In this document: positions 16,867 to 24,822 of the stretch, piece by piece
Layout: each line of letters starts with the position of its first letter
Numbering within the stretch: position 1 is the stretch's first letter
NCBI RefSeq assembly: GCF_022179405.1
Contig: NZ_BPQT01000037.1
Location: 1-64,000, forward strand
DNA from: Methylobacterium marchantiae
Lineage (GTDB): Bacteria > Pseudomonadota > Alphaproteobacteria > Rhizobiales > Beijerinckiaceae
Direction of reading: 5' to 3'
Length of the DNA: 64,000 nt
Made by a program: the position numbers and the translations under genes
The notes under the pieces: generated by a model
Told to the model about the DNA's origin: nothing
The model's database searches: none
What the model saw: only the letters and a program-made list of their open reading frames with translations

Positions 16867-17996
16867 CCCTCGCCCTGGCGCTCGTCGCCCTCGCCTTCGC
16901 CCTCCTGCCCGCCATCCTCGCCTGCGCGAACCTCATCGCCTTGCGGACTCCCGAGCCCAGGGACGCGCAGGAGGGACTGGTCTCGATCCTGATTCCCGCC
17001 CGTGACGAGGAGGCCACCATCGCCGCGACGATCCGAGCGGCGCTGGCGAGTACCGGCATCGCCGTGGAGGTGCTGGTGGGCGACGACCATTCCACCGATG
17101 CCACGGCAGGCATCGTCCGTGCTCTGGCGGAGGCCGATCCACGGGTCCGCCTCGTCTCCGTACCCGCTTTGGCCGAGGGCTGGACGGGGAAGAACCACGC
17201 CTGCGCCGCCCTCGCCGAACGGGCGAAGGGCGAGCACCTCCTCTTCATCGACGCCGACGTCACCCTCTCGCCCGGGGCGGCGGCCGGTCTCGTCGCCCAT
17301 GCCCGCTCCTCGGGAGCAGCCCTGGTGAGCGCAGTGCCGCGCCAGATCATGCGCAGCCTCGGCGAGCGGCTCACGGTACCGATGATCAACTTCCTCCTCG
17401 TCGGCTACCTGCCGGTGCCGATGATGCGCGCCTCGCTCCGCCCGGCGCTCGGCGCGGCATGCGGGCAACTCGTCCTCGTCGATCGCTCCGTCTACGTCGG
17501 GACCGGCGGTCACGGTGCCATCCGCGGGCGTCTCCATGACGGCGTGTTCCTTCCCCGCATCCTCCGCCATGCCGGTCACCGCACCGACCTCGTCGCCGGA
17601 CACGGGCTCGCCACCTGCCGGATGTACCGGAGCTTCGCCGAATCCTGGGCCGGATTCTCGAAGAACGCCCACGAGGGCATGGCGACGCCCCGCGCCCTCC
17701 CCGTCTGGACCTTGCTGCTCCTCGCAGGCCATGTCCTGCCGCTGCTCCTCGTGATCGCGGCCGCCCTCGGCCTCGCCACATCCACCGCGGGGCTGGTGGC
17801 GCTCGCCGCCCTCATCGTGTCGCTCGCCACGCGTGCGGCGATCACCCTCATCACCGACGAGCCGGCCATCACCATCCTTCTCCACCCCCTCGGCGTGGCG
17901 GTGGCGCTGGCGATCCAATGGAACGTTCTGCTTGGTCCCAGGCGCGCCGGCGCGGCGGTGTGGAAGGGGCGGAGCTATCCATTGAACGGGGCATAA
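16863..17996 (+). CDS. Family 2 glycosyltransferase, HpnB/CrtQ-like
   Basis: A 377-residue membrane-bound GT-A enzyme. An N-terminal transmembrane helix precedes the nucleotide-sugar domain: SILIPARDEEATI, GDDHSTDAT and the DxD motif FIDADVTL. The acceptor-side segment is SWAGFSKNAHEGM. At least two further membrane helices follow at about 280-360. Related enzymes (CrtQ) glucosylate diaponeurosporenoic acid; HpnB-like enzymes occur with hopanoid genes. No hopanoid gene is adjacent, so carotenoid glycosylation is the better guess. The GTG start overlaps the acyltransferase end. Confidence 0.78.
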   Translation: MTLALALVALAFALLPAILACANLIALRTPEPRDAQEGLVSILIPARDEEATIAATIRAALASTGIAVEVLVGDDHSTDATAGIVRALAEADPRVRLVSVPALAEGWTGKNHACAALAERAKGEHLLFIDADVTLSPGAAAGLVAHARSSGAALVSAVPRQIMRSLGERLTVPMINFLLVGYLPVPMMRASLRPALGAACGQLVLVDRSVYVGTGGHGAIRGRLHDGVFLPRILRHAGHRTDLVAGHGLATCRMYRSFAESWAGFSKNAHEGMATPRALPVWTLLLLAGHVLPLLLVIAAALGLATSTAGLVALAALIVSLATRAAITLITDEPAITILLHPLGVAVALAIQWNVLLGPRRAGAAVWKGRSYPLNGA

Positions 17997-18139
17997 TCCC
18001 GGGATCGTCGGGTCCGGGCCACAGATCCGGGGCCACAAGTGCCGGACGCTTCGCATTTGCGACAACGGATCCGGCGCGATCCTGAGCCATCCCCGCCACG
18101 GCACCTGCCGCTCCGGCGCGAGCGGGAACGAAGCCGGCC

Positions 18140-18167
18140 GAGCGTTGGTTTTTTTGAAGCAACGCTC
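18140..18167. repeat. Inverted repeat 1 upstream of oxlT
   Basis: GAGCGTTG (18140-18147) pairs perfectly with CAACGCTC (18160-18167). The loop carries a T-run and an A-run follows the right arm, which resembles a terminator loop but lacks a trailing T-run on the plus strand. It could be a 3' structure for the carotenoid operon, 140 bases upstream. Confidence 0.4.
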
Positions 18168-18216
18168 AAAAAATCTTCATTTAATAAATTATGCAGATCG
18201 AATACTCGGAGCTGGC

Positions 18217-18261
18217 GGCAGGATAGTGTCCTCTCCAATGGAGATCTGATCGTATCCTGCC
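18217..18261. repeat. Nested inverted repeat 2 upstream of oxlT
   Basis: Outer arms GGCAGGATA (18217-18225) and TATCCTGCC (18253-18261) pair perfectly. Inside them TCTCC (18232-18236) pairs with GGAGA (18240-18244) around AAT. The nesting suggests a folded RNA or a two-part protein site. Confidence 0.45.
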
Positions 18262-18341
18262 CATGTATTTGGAATACCAGCTTGAAGTTTCGAGCCCTCG
18301 CCCTTCCACCGGCTCGCCGTAGATTCCGGCGATCAAGACAA

Positions 18342-18377
18342 AACGATTTTTCTCAAATGGTCGGATGAAAAATCGTT
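18342..18377. repeat. Inverted repeat 3 upstream of oxlT
   Basis: AACGATTTTTC (18342-18352) and GAAAAATCGTT (18367-18377) are perfect 11-base complements around a 14-base loop. It is about 230 bases before the oxlT start. The length and perfection make chance pairing unlikely in this GC-rich genome. Confidence 0.45.
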
Positions 18378-18604
18378 CTGGTTCGTGTGGCGGATTGCGA
18401 TGGAGTTTCGCGATTTCCTGCAGGATTACCCCAATACATGCACTATGGTGCTTGCAAGCCCGTCTGATATGCCAAATACTACATACCAGAAGGCCGTTCG
18501 CAGATCCCGTCGATGATTCGCCGCGATCGAAGAGGGACGACGCGCCGGGATGCCTTCATCGCTGAGACCTCAAGTATCCACGCCCATGATCAGGGAGAAA
18601 GCTC

Positions 18605-19903
18605 ATGGCCACGTCCGTAACCGCGCCCCCCGCGGTGCAACCTTCAGCCAATCGGTGGCTCCAACTCATTCTCGGCGTGGCCTGTATGGTCGCGGCGGCG
18701 AACATCCAATACGCGTGGACGCTGTTCGTCCCGGAGATCCAGAAGACCTTCGGCTGGGACCGGGCCGCGATCCAGGTCGCCTTCACGATCTTCGTGGTGG
18801 TGCAGACCTGGCTGACCCCGATTGAGGGCTATTTCATCGACAAGTACGGCCCGAGCCGCGTGGTGATGTTCGGCGGTCTGATGACCGGCCTCGCCTGGGT
18901 CATCAACTCCTACGCCACGTCGCTCACGGGCTTCTATCTCGGCTCCGTGGCCGGCGGCATCGGTGTCGGCTGTGTCTATGCCACCTGCATCAACAACGCC
19001 CTGAAATGGTTCCCGGACAAGCGCGGCCTCGCGGTCGGTCTCACGGCGGGCGGCTACGGCGCGGGCTCGGCACTGACCATCATCCCGATCGCCAACATGA
19101 TCGCGCAGGGCAGCTACGCCCAGGCCTTCTTCTTCTTCGGCCTGATCCAGGGCGGCATCATCATGCTGGCGTCCATCGGCCTGCGCGGTCCGGCGAAGGG
19201 CGAGGTCACCTACTCGACCAAGGTGCTGCAATCACGGCGTGATTACACCTTGCGCGAGGCGCTGCGCACGCCGGTCTTCTGGGTGATGATGCTGATGTTC
19301 ACCTGCACGGTGACCGGCGGTCTGATGGCGGTGGCGCAGCTCGGCGTGATCGCCCAGGATCTCGGGGTGAAGGAGTTCAGGGTCAACCTCTACTTCTTCG
19401 CCATGGCGGCCCTGCCCTTCGCGCTGATGCTCGACCGGATCATGAACGGCATCTCGCGGCCGCTCTTCGGCTACGTGTCGGACCGGATCGGGCGCGAGAA
19501 GACGATGTTCATCGCCTTCACGATGGAAGGTCTCGGCATCGTCGCCCTGGGTTACTTCGGCTCGAACCCCTGGGCCTTCGTGATCCTGTCGGGCGTGGTG
19601 TTCCTGGCCTGGGGCGAAGTCTACTCGCTGTTCAGCGCCACGGCCGCCGACACCTTCGGCTCCAAGCATATCGGCAAGATCTACGGCGTTCTCTACTGCG
19701 CCAAGGGTTTCGCCGCCCTGTTCGTCCCGGTGGGCAACCTGATCATGCAGGCCACCGGCACCTGGGCGACGGTGCTCTACACGGTGGCGATCATGGACCT
19801 CGTGGCCGCCTTCCTGGCCCTGGCCGTCCTCCGGCCGATGCTCAAGCGCCACCACCTCGCCAACGGCGCGGCAGTGCCCGCGGGCGCCCTCGCCCACGCC
19901 TGA
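18605..19903 (+). CDS. oxlT: Oxalate/formate antiporter (MFS)
   Basis: A 432-residue, 12-helix major facilitator. It begins after a short soluble N-terminus; the first helix contains LILGVACMVAAANIQYAWTL. Loop 2-3 reads GYFIDKYGPSRVVMFGG and loop 8-9 SRPLFGYVSDRIGREK, both family motifs. OxlT swaps oxalate in for formate out across the inner membrane and is typical of oxalate-degrading bacteria. Methylobacterium strains can grow on oxalate, which fits. The gene stands alone, with its own ribosome site and a hairpin after it. The oxalyl-CoA decarboxylase genes are not in the window. Confidence 0.88.
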   Translation: MATSVTAPPAVQPSANRWLQLILGVACMVAAANIQYAWTLFVPEIQKTFGWDRAAIQVAFTIFVVVQTWLTPIEGYFIDKYGPSRVVMFGGLMTGLAWVINSYATSLTGFYLGSVAGGIGVGCVYATCINNALKWFPDKRGLAVGLTAGGYGAGSALTIIPIANMIAQGSYAQAFFFFGLIQGGIIMLASIGLRGPAKGEVTYSTKVLQSRRDYTLREALRTPVFWVMMLMFTCTVTGGLMAVAQLGVIAQDLGVKEFRVNLYFFAMAALPFALMLDRIMNGISRPLFGYVSDRIGREKTMFIAFTMEGLGIVALGYFGSNPWAFVILSGVVFLAWGEVYSLFSATAADTFGSKHIGKIYGVLYCAKGFAALFVPVGNLIMQATGTWATVLYTVAIMDLVAAFLALAVLRPMLKRHHLANGAAVPAGALAHA

Positions 19904-19910
19904 TCGACCG

Positions 19911-19936
19911 CTCGCCCCGCCCGATCGCGGGGCGAG
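19911..19936 (+). terminator. Hairpin terminator after oxlT
   Basis: A perfect 10-bp GC-rich stem (CTCGCCCCGC at 19911-19920 with GCGGGGCGAG at 19927-19936) around CCGATC, 8 bases beyond the oxlT stop. No T-run follows, as often in GC-rich genomes. Confidence 0.55.
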
Positions 19937-20147
19937 TCGGTACAGGATTCGAGGGGATCGAATCACCGGATTGCGGGCTCCTTCGAGGTTCATTCCCGCT
20001 CGTCCGGCCCGATCCCCTCGCTTCCGGGACAATTTCTCGTCGATTCCTCGTCGACACGGCCACGACGCGCCATCCTGTCCGCCCGTCCCGTGTTGCCCCG
20101 TGCTCCGTCATGTCCAACTCTGCTCGGCGATCGCCGGAGTGTCCGAG

Positions 20148-20345
20148 ATGAACATCGCAGCCATCCTCGCCCTGCAGAGCATTCCGTTCGCGGCCCTGGT
20201 CCTCGCCACGGCCGGCACCAACCGCGATCTCTTCGCGGTGCTCTACGTGGCGGCCCTGGGCCTGACCCTGTCGGTCATCATCTTCGGCGACGGCCATCAT
20301 ACGCTTCCGATGATGCCGGGCATGGCCGGCGCCCATCATCGGTGA
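20148..20345 (+). CDS. Small membrane protein, 65 residues
   Basis: Two hydrophobic segments (about residues 3-20 and 30-47) are followed by a histidine- and methionine-rich tail (GDGHHTLPMMPGMAGAHHR). This tail could bind a metal such as copper, but that is a guess from composition. The ATG at 20148 follows a CGGAG-like site; codon use matches the surroundings. I do not recognise a family. Confidence 0.5.
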   Translation: MNIAAILALQSIPFAALVLATAGTNRDLFAVLYVAALGLTLSVIIFGDGHHTLPMMPGMAGAHHR

Positions 20346-20460
20346 CCCGCTCTCCGAAGATCTGCACCGGCGGCATGGCCGCTCTTCGGAATGTGATATA
20401 CCAAATATCATGGTGCAGTGCGATACAGGCCTCGTTGCAGTCGCACGAGAGGCTCCTTCC

Positions 20461-20628
20461 ATGATCGCTTTGTTCGTTCTCGGCCTCGCGGCCGTCGCCA
20501 TCGGCCCGGCTCTGGCCCTTCTGACGGATCGCGCCGAAGCGGCGCCGCCGGTCTCGGGCACGACCTCGGCCGGCATGTTCGTCGCCATCAACGACAACGC
20601 TCGGGCGACCTACCGCCGGGCGGCCTGA
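20461..20628 (+). CDS. Small exported or membrane protein, 55 residues
   Basis: A single N-terminal hydrophobic segment (residues 2-21, MIALFVLGLAAVAIGPALAL) ends in a possible signal cleavage near AEA. The remainder (30 residues) is polar. GAGAGG precedes the ATG. Function unknown; not obviously related to the upstream 65-residue protein. Confidence 0.45.
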   Translation: MIALFVLGLAAVAIGPALALLTDRAEAAPPVSGTTSAGMFVAINDNARATYRRAA

Positions 20629-20719
20629 ACCGGGGACGCCCGATCCGCGCCCCGCCAGTCAAGTCACACCTGCAAGGCACGGCCCCGGCGGCGTTTTTCA
20701 TGCGCGGCGACGCCGAGGA

Positions 20720-21040
20720 TCAGCCGCCGGTCTCGCCGAGGATCCACGCGGCCGTGTCCTCATCCGCCCCGCAGGTGGCCAGATGCAGGATGATCGGCGT
20801 CTCGTAGGGATGGCGCTCCTTCAGCGCGGCGGCGAGCGCCCCGGCGATCCCCTCCCGCGTCTTGAACAGGGCGACGACCTCCTCGCCCCGCTCCACCGCG
20901 CCCTTCCAGGCATAGACCGAGCGCATGCCGGGCAGCACGTTGACGCAGGCGGCGAGCCGCGCGCGCACCAGTTCCTCGCCGATGGCGAGCGCCGTCTCGG
21001 CATCGGCGAAGGTGGTGTAGACGAGGAGCGGACGCTCCAT
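20720..21040 (-). CDS. cutA: Divalent cation tolerance protein CutA
   Basis: A 106-residue CutA1 protein, expected to form a tight trimer. Family blocks are visible: LVYTTFADAETA, RLAACVNVLPGMRSVYAWKG and the C-terminal LKERHPYETPIILHLATCGAD. CutA1 binds divalent ions such as copper and influences metal tolerance; its molecular role is not settled. It lies back to back with nadK; the two starts are about 86 bases apart. Confidence 0.92.
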   Translation of the reverse strand: MERPLLVYTTFADAETALAIGEELVRARLAACVNVLPGMRSVYAWKGAVERGEEVVALFKTREGIAGALAAALKERHPYETPIILHLATCGADEDTAAWILGETGG

Positions 21041-21126
21041 GCTATGGGTCTCCTGGTCTGCGGCGCGTTCCGACCGGAATGAGGCCTGCGGCGAGGCCCG
21101 GCGTCAACACGAGCGGACGATCATCC

Positions 21127-21897
21127 ATGGCGCGGCGCTTCCACCGGATCGCCTTCATCGCGAGCCCCACGGCCGATGCGCGGGGTGCCGCGGACACGCT
21201 GATGCGGCGCTACGACAGCGTCGCCCCGGAGGATGCCGACGTGATCGTGGCGCTCGGCGGCGACGGGCTGATGCTGCAGGCGCTCCACCGCTTCATGCTG
21301 GCGGGCACGCCGATCTACGGCATGAATCGCGGCACCGTCGGCTTCCTGATGAACGAGTACCGCGAGGACAACCTCCTCGACCGGCTGGAGAGCACCAAGC
21401 GCAGCACCATCCATCCGCTCATGATGGAGGCGGTGGACGTGGAGGGGCGCCGGCACACGGCGCGGGCCATCAACGAAGTCTACATGCTGCGCCAGACCCA
21501 CCAGACCGCCAAGCTGAAGATCTCGGTGGACGGGCACGTGCGCCTGCCCGAGCTCATCGCCGACGGCGTGCTCTGCGCGACGCCGGCCGGCTCCACCGCC
21601 TACAACCTCTCGGTGGGGGGGCCGATCCTGCCCCTGAACTCGCGGCTCCTGGCGCTGACCCCGATCTCGGCCTTCCGCCCCCGGCGCTGGCACGGCGCCC
21701 TGCTGCCGGACCATGCCCGCATCCATGTGGAGGTCCTCGACGCGGCGCACCGCCCGGTGGCGGCGGTGGCCGACCATACCGAGTTCCGCCGGGTCTGCAC
21801 CGTGGAGACCTGGCTCGACCTCGAGACCGACCTCACCCTCCTCCACGATCCCGGCCACAGCCTCGACGAGCGGATTCTTCGCGAACAGTTCGGCTGA
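21127..21897 (+). CDS. nadK: NAD kinase
   Basis: A 256-residue enzyme that phosphorylates NAD to NADP using ATP or polyphosphate. The signature VALGGDGLML (GGDG at 44-47) is intact, and the second conserved block is present: ATPAGSTAYNLSVGGPILP. INEVYMLRQ supplies the NE motif. I start at the ATG at 21127 because the longer frame lacks family similarity. It is the essential NADP-forming enzyme and stands alone. Confidence 0.93.
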   Translation: MARRFHRIAFIASPTADARGAADTLMRRYDSVAPEDADVIVALGGDGLMLQALHRFMLAGTPIYGMNRGTVGFLMNEYREDNLLDRLESTKRSTIHPLMMEAVDVEGRRHTARAINEVYMLRQTHQTAKLKISVDGHVRLPELIADGVLCATPAGSTAYNLSVGGPILPLNSRLLALTPISAFRPRRWHGALLPDHARIHVEVLDAAHRPVAAVADHTEFRRVCTVETWLDLETDLTLLHDPGHSLDERILREQFG

Positions 21898-21961
21898 AGC
21901 GGCGGCGGCATGTCTGCGAGCGCCTGCAGGAATGCGGCGCTGCGCGACGTCCCGCGCTGGG

Positions 21962-22094
21962 CCCCGGATCGGGTTCCGCTTCGCTCCACCCGTCCGGGGA
22001 AGGGGCGCGGAGCGATCCCCGGCCTCGCTGAACCGGCCTGTCCCTGCCGGCACCTTTTCCGGGCGCCTGGAGCGCCAGCGGAAGGCGACCCGGA
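21962..22094. repeat. Repeat family A, copy 1 (rearranged)
   Basis: The two ~38-base modules of family A are both present but in swapped order: a right-type module (21962-21999) precedes a left-type module (22058-22094). The spacing is shorter than in the other copies. It sits in the 318-base gap between nadK and the convergent exporter gene, which is otherwise empty. Confidence 0.6.
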
Positions 22095-22215
22095 ACCCAG
22101 CGTGAGATGTGCCGCGTCAGCGGTTCGCGAGATAAGAAACCGAATGAGCAAGCACGTGTAATGCTCTGAAAACAAAAGCCTTTCGCTATTTCACGCGGAC
22201 CGGCTGCCGGTCCTC

Positions 22216-23094
22216 TCACCCCACCCGCCGCGCCCGGTACGCCCCGAACGTGCTGCCCACCGAGGCCGCCATGATGCAGGCGATGGCGGCGCCCTGCAGG
22301 GGCGTGAGGCGCTCTCCGAGGATCAAGAAGCCGGCGAGCGCGCCGCAGACCGGCTCCAGGCTCAGCAGGATGCCGAAGGTCTGGCGCGGCAGGCCCCGCA
22401 GGGCCACCATCTCCAGGGAATAGGGGATCGCGCTCGACAGGATCGCCACGGCGAGCCCCGCCACGATGATCGAGGGCGAGAGCAGCGCCATGCCGGCGCC
22501 CGCAATGCCGAAGGGAAGGATCACCAGGGCGGCGACGCTCATGCCGAGGGCCACCGCTTGGCCGCCGGGCAGGTGCCCCGCCCTCTGGCCGACGAGGATG
22601 TAGAGCGCCCAGCACAGGGCGGCGCCGAGCGCACAGGCGACGCCCACGGGATCGAGCCCGGCGCTCGCCTGCTGCAGCGGCAGCAGCAGGGCGAGGCCCA
22701 GGATGGCGAGGGCCACCCAGACGAGGTCGATGGGCCGCCGCGACGCGGCCACCGCCACGGTGAGCGGTCCGACGAACTCGATGGCGATGGCGAGGCCCAG
22801 CGGGACGGTCCGCAGGGAGAGGTAGAACAGCAGGTTCATGCAGCCGAGCACGAGCCCGTAGAGCACCACCACGCCGGCATCCCGCCGGCCGAGCGTCCGG
22901 CGCCAGGGGCGCCACACGGCGAGCAGCAGCAGCGCCGCCACGGTGACGCGGTAGGCCGAGGTGCCCTCCGCCCCGATCACCGGGAACAGTTGCTTGGCGA
23001 AGGAGGTGCCGATGACGAGGGAGACGATCGACCCCACCAGAGCGGCCACGGGAGCGAGGCTGGCGAGGCGTGTCCTGGTATCGGGTGCATGCAT
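22216..23094 (-). CDS. EamA-family exporter, RhtA-like
   Basis: A 292-residue protein with ten predicted transmembrane helices arranged as two EamA repeats. The block LFYLSLRTVPLGLAIAIEFV and the second-repeat counterpart IPYSLEMVALRGLPRQTFGI are characteristic of the RhtA (threonine/homoserine exporter) branch. Amino acid efflux is therefore likely. It is a single-gene unit on the minus strand. Confidence 0.83.
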   Translation of the reverse strand: MHAPDTRTRLASLAPVAALVGSIVSLVIGTSFAKQLFPVIGAEGTSAYRVTVAALLLLAVWRPWRRTLGRRDAGVVVLYGLVLGCMNLLFYLSLRTVPLGLAIAIEFVGPLTVAVAASRRPIDLVWVALAILGLALLLPLQQASAGLDPVGVACALGAALCWALYILVGQRAGHLPGGQAVALGMSVAALVILPFGIAGAGMALLSPSIIVAGLAVAILSSAIPYSLEMVALRGLPRQTFGILLSLEPVCGALAGFLILGERLTPLQGAAIACIMAASVGSTFGAYRARRVG

Positions 23095-23205
23095 GGCGCC
23101 CTCATAGCCGCATGAGGGCGAGGGGGCGAACCGGCTCGGTCGGTCCCGGACGGTGTCTTCGGGACCGCCGCTCGCGCCGGCCTCCGAGGCGTCGGCCTGC
23201 CTTGT

Positions 23206-24822
23206 TTAGGCCGCCAGACGCATCCTCGCGCGGTCCGCGCGGTAGCTGGCGATGAGGGCATCGGGGATCGTGTCCAGCACCGCATCGGCCGCGTCTGCGG
23301 CAGGCTTCCCGACGGCGATGTCCGAGAAGTCCGGCACGCGGCCGACGGCGAATTCGGGCTGGGAGACGGCGATGGGCTGCACCTCGATCGTCACCAGATC
23401 GGCGGCGGTCAGATCCATCGGCGCTTCGGTGAGCGGACGGACCCCTGCCCTCGCCGCGCGGAAGCTCGCCATGAGCCCGTCGGAGAGGGAATCGAGCACG
23501 GCCTCCACCGCCTCGACCCGCTCGACGGCGAGCACAGGAATCTCGATCGCAGGAATCTCGACGGCGAGAAGCTCGACCGACTGGATCTCGAAGGCGGCGG
23601 GCCGGGCCGGCTGGTGGGAGACGAGCATCTGCGCCACGCGCCATTCGGCATCGAGGACCTGCATCCTGGTCCGGGTCTCCTGGCGGGCCTTCTCCTCCAT
23701 CGCCTTGGCGGCGATCCGGGCCTCCTCGCGGGCGGCCTCCGCCTCGTAGCGGGAGAGGAGGGCCATGACGCTCTGCGCCTCGGCGAGCGGCATGCCCTCG
23801 CAGGCGGTGAGGGCGCGCTCGATCATCCGGCGCGACAGGGTCGCGTCGCCGGGCTCGGCGCCGCGTCCGGCCTCGCGCCAGGCCGAGAGGGCGGCGGTGA
23901 AGGCGGGCAGCAGCACGGGCGGCAGCCCGGCGCGGCGGTGGAGGGCAGCGAAACCGGAGGCGGAGGCATCGTGCATCAGCCCGGCGACGCGGTCGACCTT
24001 GAGCCCGGTGAGATCGGCCAGGGCCACTTCCGCGAAGGCCATGCGGCCCGACAGGATCGCCCGCAGGATCAGGCCGGCATTGAGCTGGCCCTGCACCCGG
24101 AGATGGGCGACGAGGCGGACGAGATCCGTCGCGTCGGCGCCGGCGCTCACCTCCAGGGTGCTGCGCTCCAGGGCCTCGCGGCTCGCCCGCTCGCCGCGGG
24201 CCGGGGTGAGCCAGCCCGACGCGATGGCGAAGGCCGAGAGCGATGCCGCCACGCGGGCGGTGATGACCTGGCGCACTTCGAGGGGAAGGTCGGCCCGTGC
24301 CAGCATGGCATCGCGCAGGCCGGTATCGTCGCCGTGGCGCTCCACCATGCGCATCAGGCTGCCGGTGGTGATGCCGGCGCCGCGGTTGCGCACCAGGGCG
24401 GTCAGCGAGGCGGCGCCGCCGATCTCGGCCATGGCGCCGGCCACCGCGTGCGAGAGGCCGAGCCGGCCGGCAATGGCGGTGCGGGTGATCTCGCAGCCGA
24501 TGGCGATGCCGTCGACGAGGTCGGCATCGGTGAGGACGGACGAGCGCCGCAGCACCAGGGCGGCGATGTCGGGCTGGTCGCCGGCCAGGGCCACGACCAG
24601 GGGCCTCGGCGCCGTGGCGCAGCCGGCACAGGCCTCTGCGAGGGCCCGGCGCACGGAGGGAGCCGGGTCGTCGAGGAGCGCCAGGATCGCCGAGCGGGCG
24701 TCGCGCGCGGCCTCGGCGTCGAGCCCGTCATAGAGATAGGCCCGCGTCAGCGCCCCGGCGGCCTCCGCACGGCGGTCGATGGAGGCGTCGCGGGTCCAGG
24801 ACAGGAATTGGCGGATGATCAT
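23206..24822 (-). CDS. DUF2336 domain protein
   Basis: A 538-residue soluble protein. The N-terminal half is a HEAT-like helical array typical of DUF2336 (TRAYLYDGLDAEAARDARSA, DDPAPSVRRALAEA, then LVVALAGDQPDIAALVL). The C-terminal third holds a charged helix (about residues 355-385) and a proline/valine-rich region with a twice-repeated segment that ends in DTIPDALIASYRADRARM and DSLSDGLMASFRAARAGV. DUF2336 proteins are alphaproteobacterial and of unknown function. Its ATG overlaps the stop of the transglycosylase gene (ATGA), so the two are co-translated. Confidence 0.78.
   Translation of the reverse strand: MIIRQFLSWTRDASIDRRAEAAGALTRAYLYDGLDAEAARDARSAILALLDDPAPSVRRALAEACAGCATAPRPLVVALAGDQPDIAALVLRRSSVLTDADLVDGIAIGCEITRTAIAGRLGLSHAVAGAMAEIGGAASLTALVRNRGAGITTGSLMRMVERHGDDTGLRDAMLARADLPLEVRQVITARVAASLSAFAIASGWLTPARGERASREALERSTLEVSAGADATDLVRLVAHLRVQGQLNAGLILRAILSGRMAFAEVALADLTGLKVDRVAGLMHDASASGFAALHRRAGLPPVLLPAFTAALSAWREAGRGAEPGDATLSRRMIERALTACEGMPLAEAQSVMALLSRYEAEAAREEARIAAKAMEEKARQETRTRMQVLDAEWRVAQMLVSHQPARPAAFEIQSVELLAVEIPAIEIPVLAVERVEAVEAVLDSLSDGLMASFRAARAGVRPLTEAPMDLTAADLVTIEVQPIAVSQPEFAVGRVPDFSDIAVGKPAADAADAVLDTIPDALIASYRADRARMRLAA

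Larger units (their letters stand above)
17997..18604. other. Intergenic region between the carotenoid cluster and oxlT
   Basis: About 600 bases with no supported gene and lower GC than its neighbours. It holds three strong inverted repeats within 240 bases (listed separately). The final bases carry AGGGAGAAAGCTC before the oxlT start codon, a clear ribosome binding site. Confidence 0.55.

Noticed and set aside
18550-18825. An open frame overlapping the oxlT start
   Set aside because: It is out of frame with oxlT, which has a clear ribosome site and complete MFS motifs.
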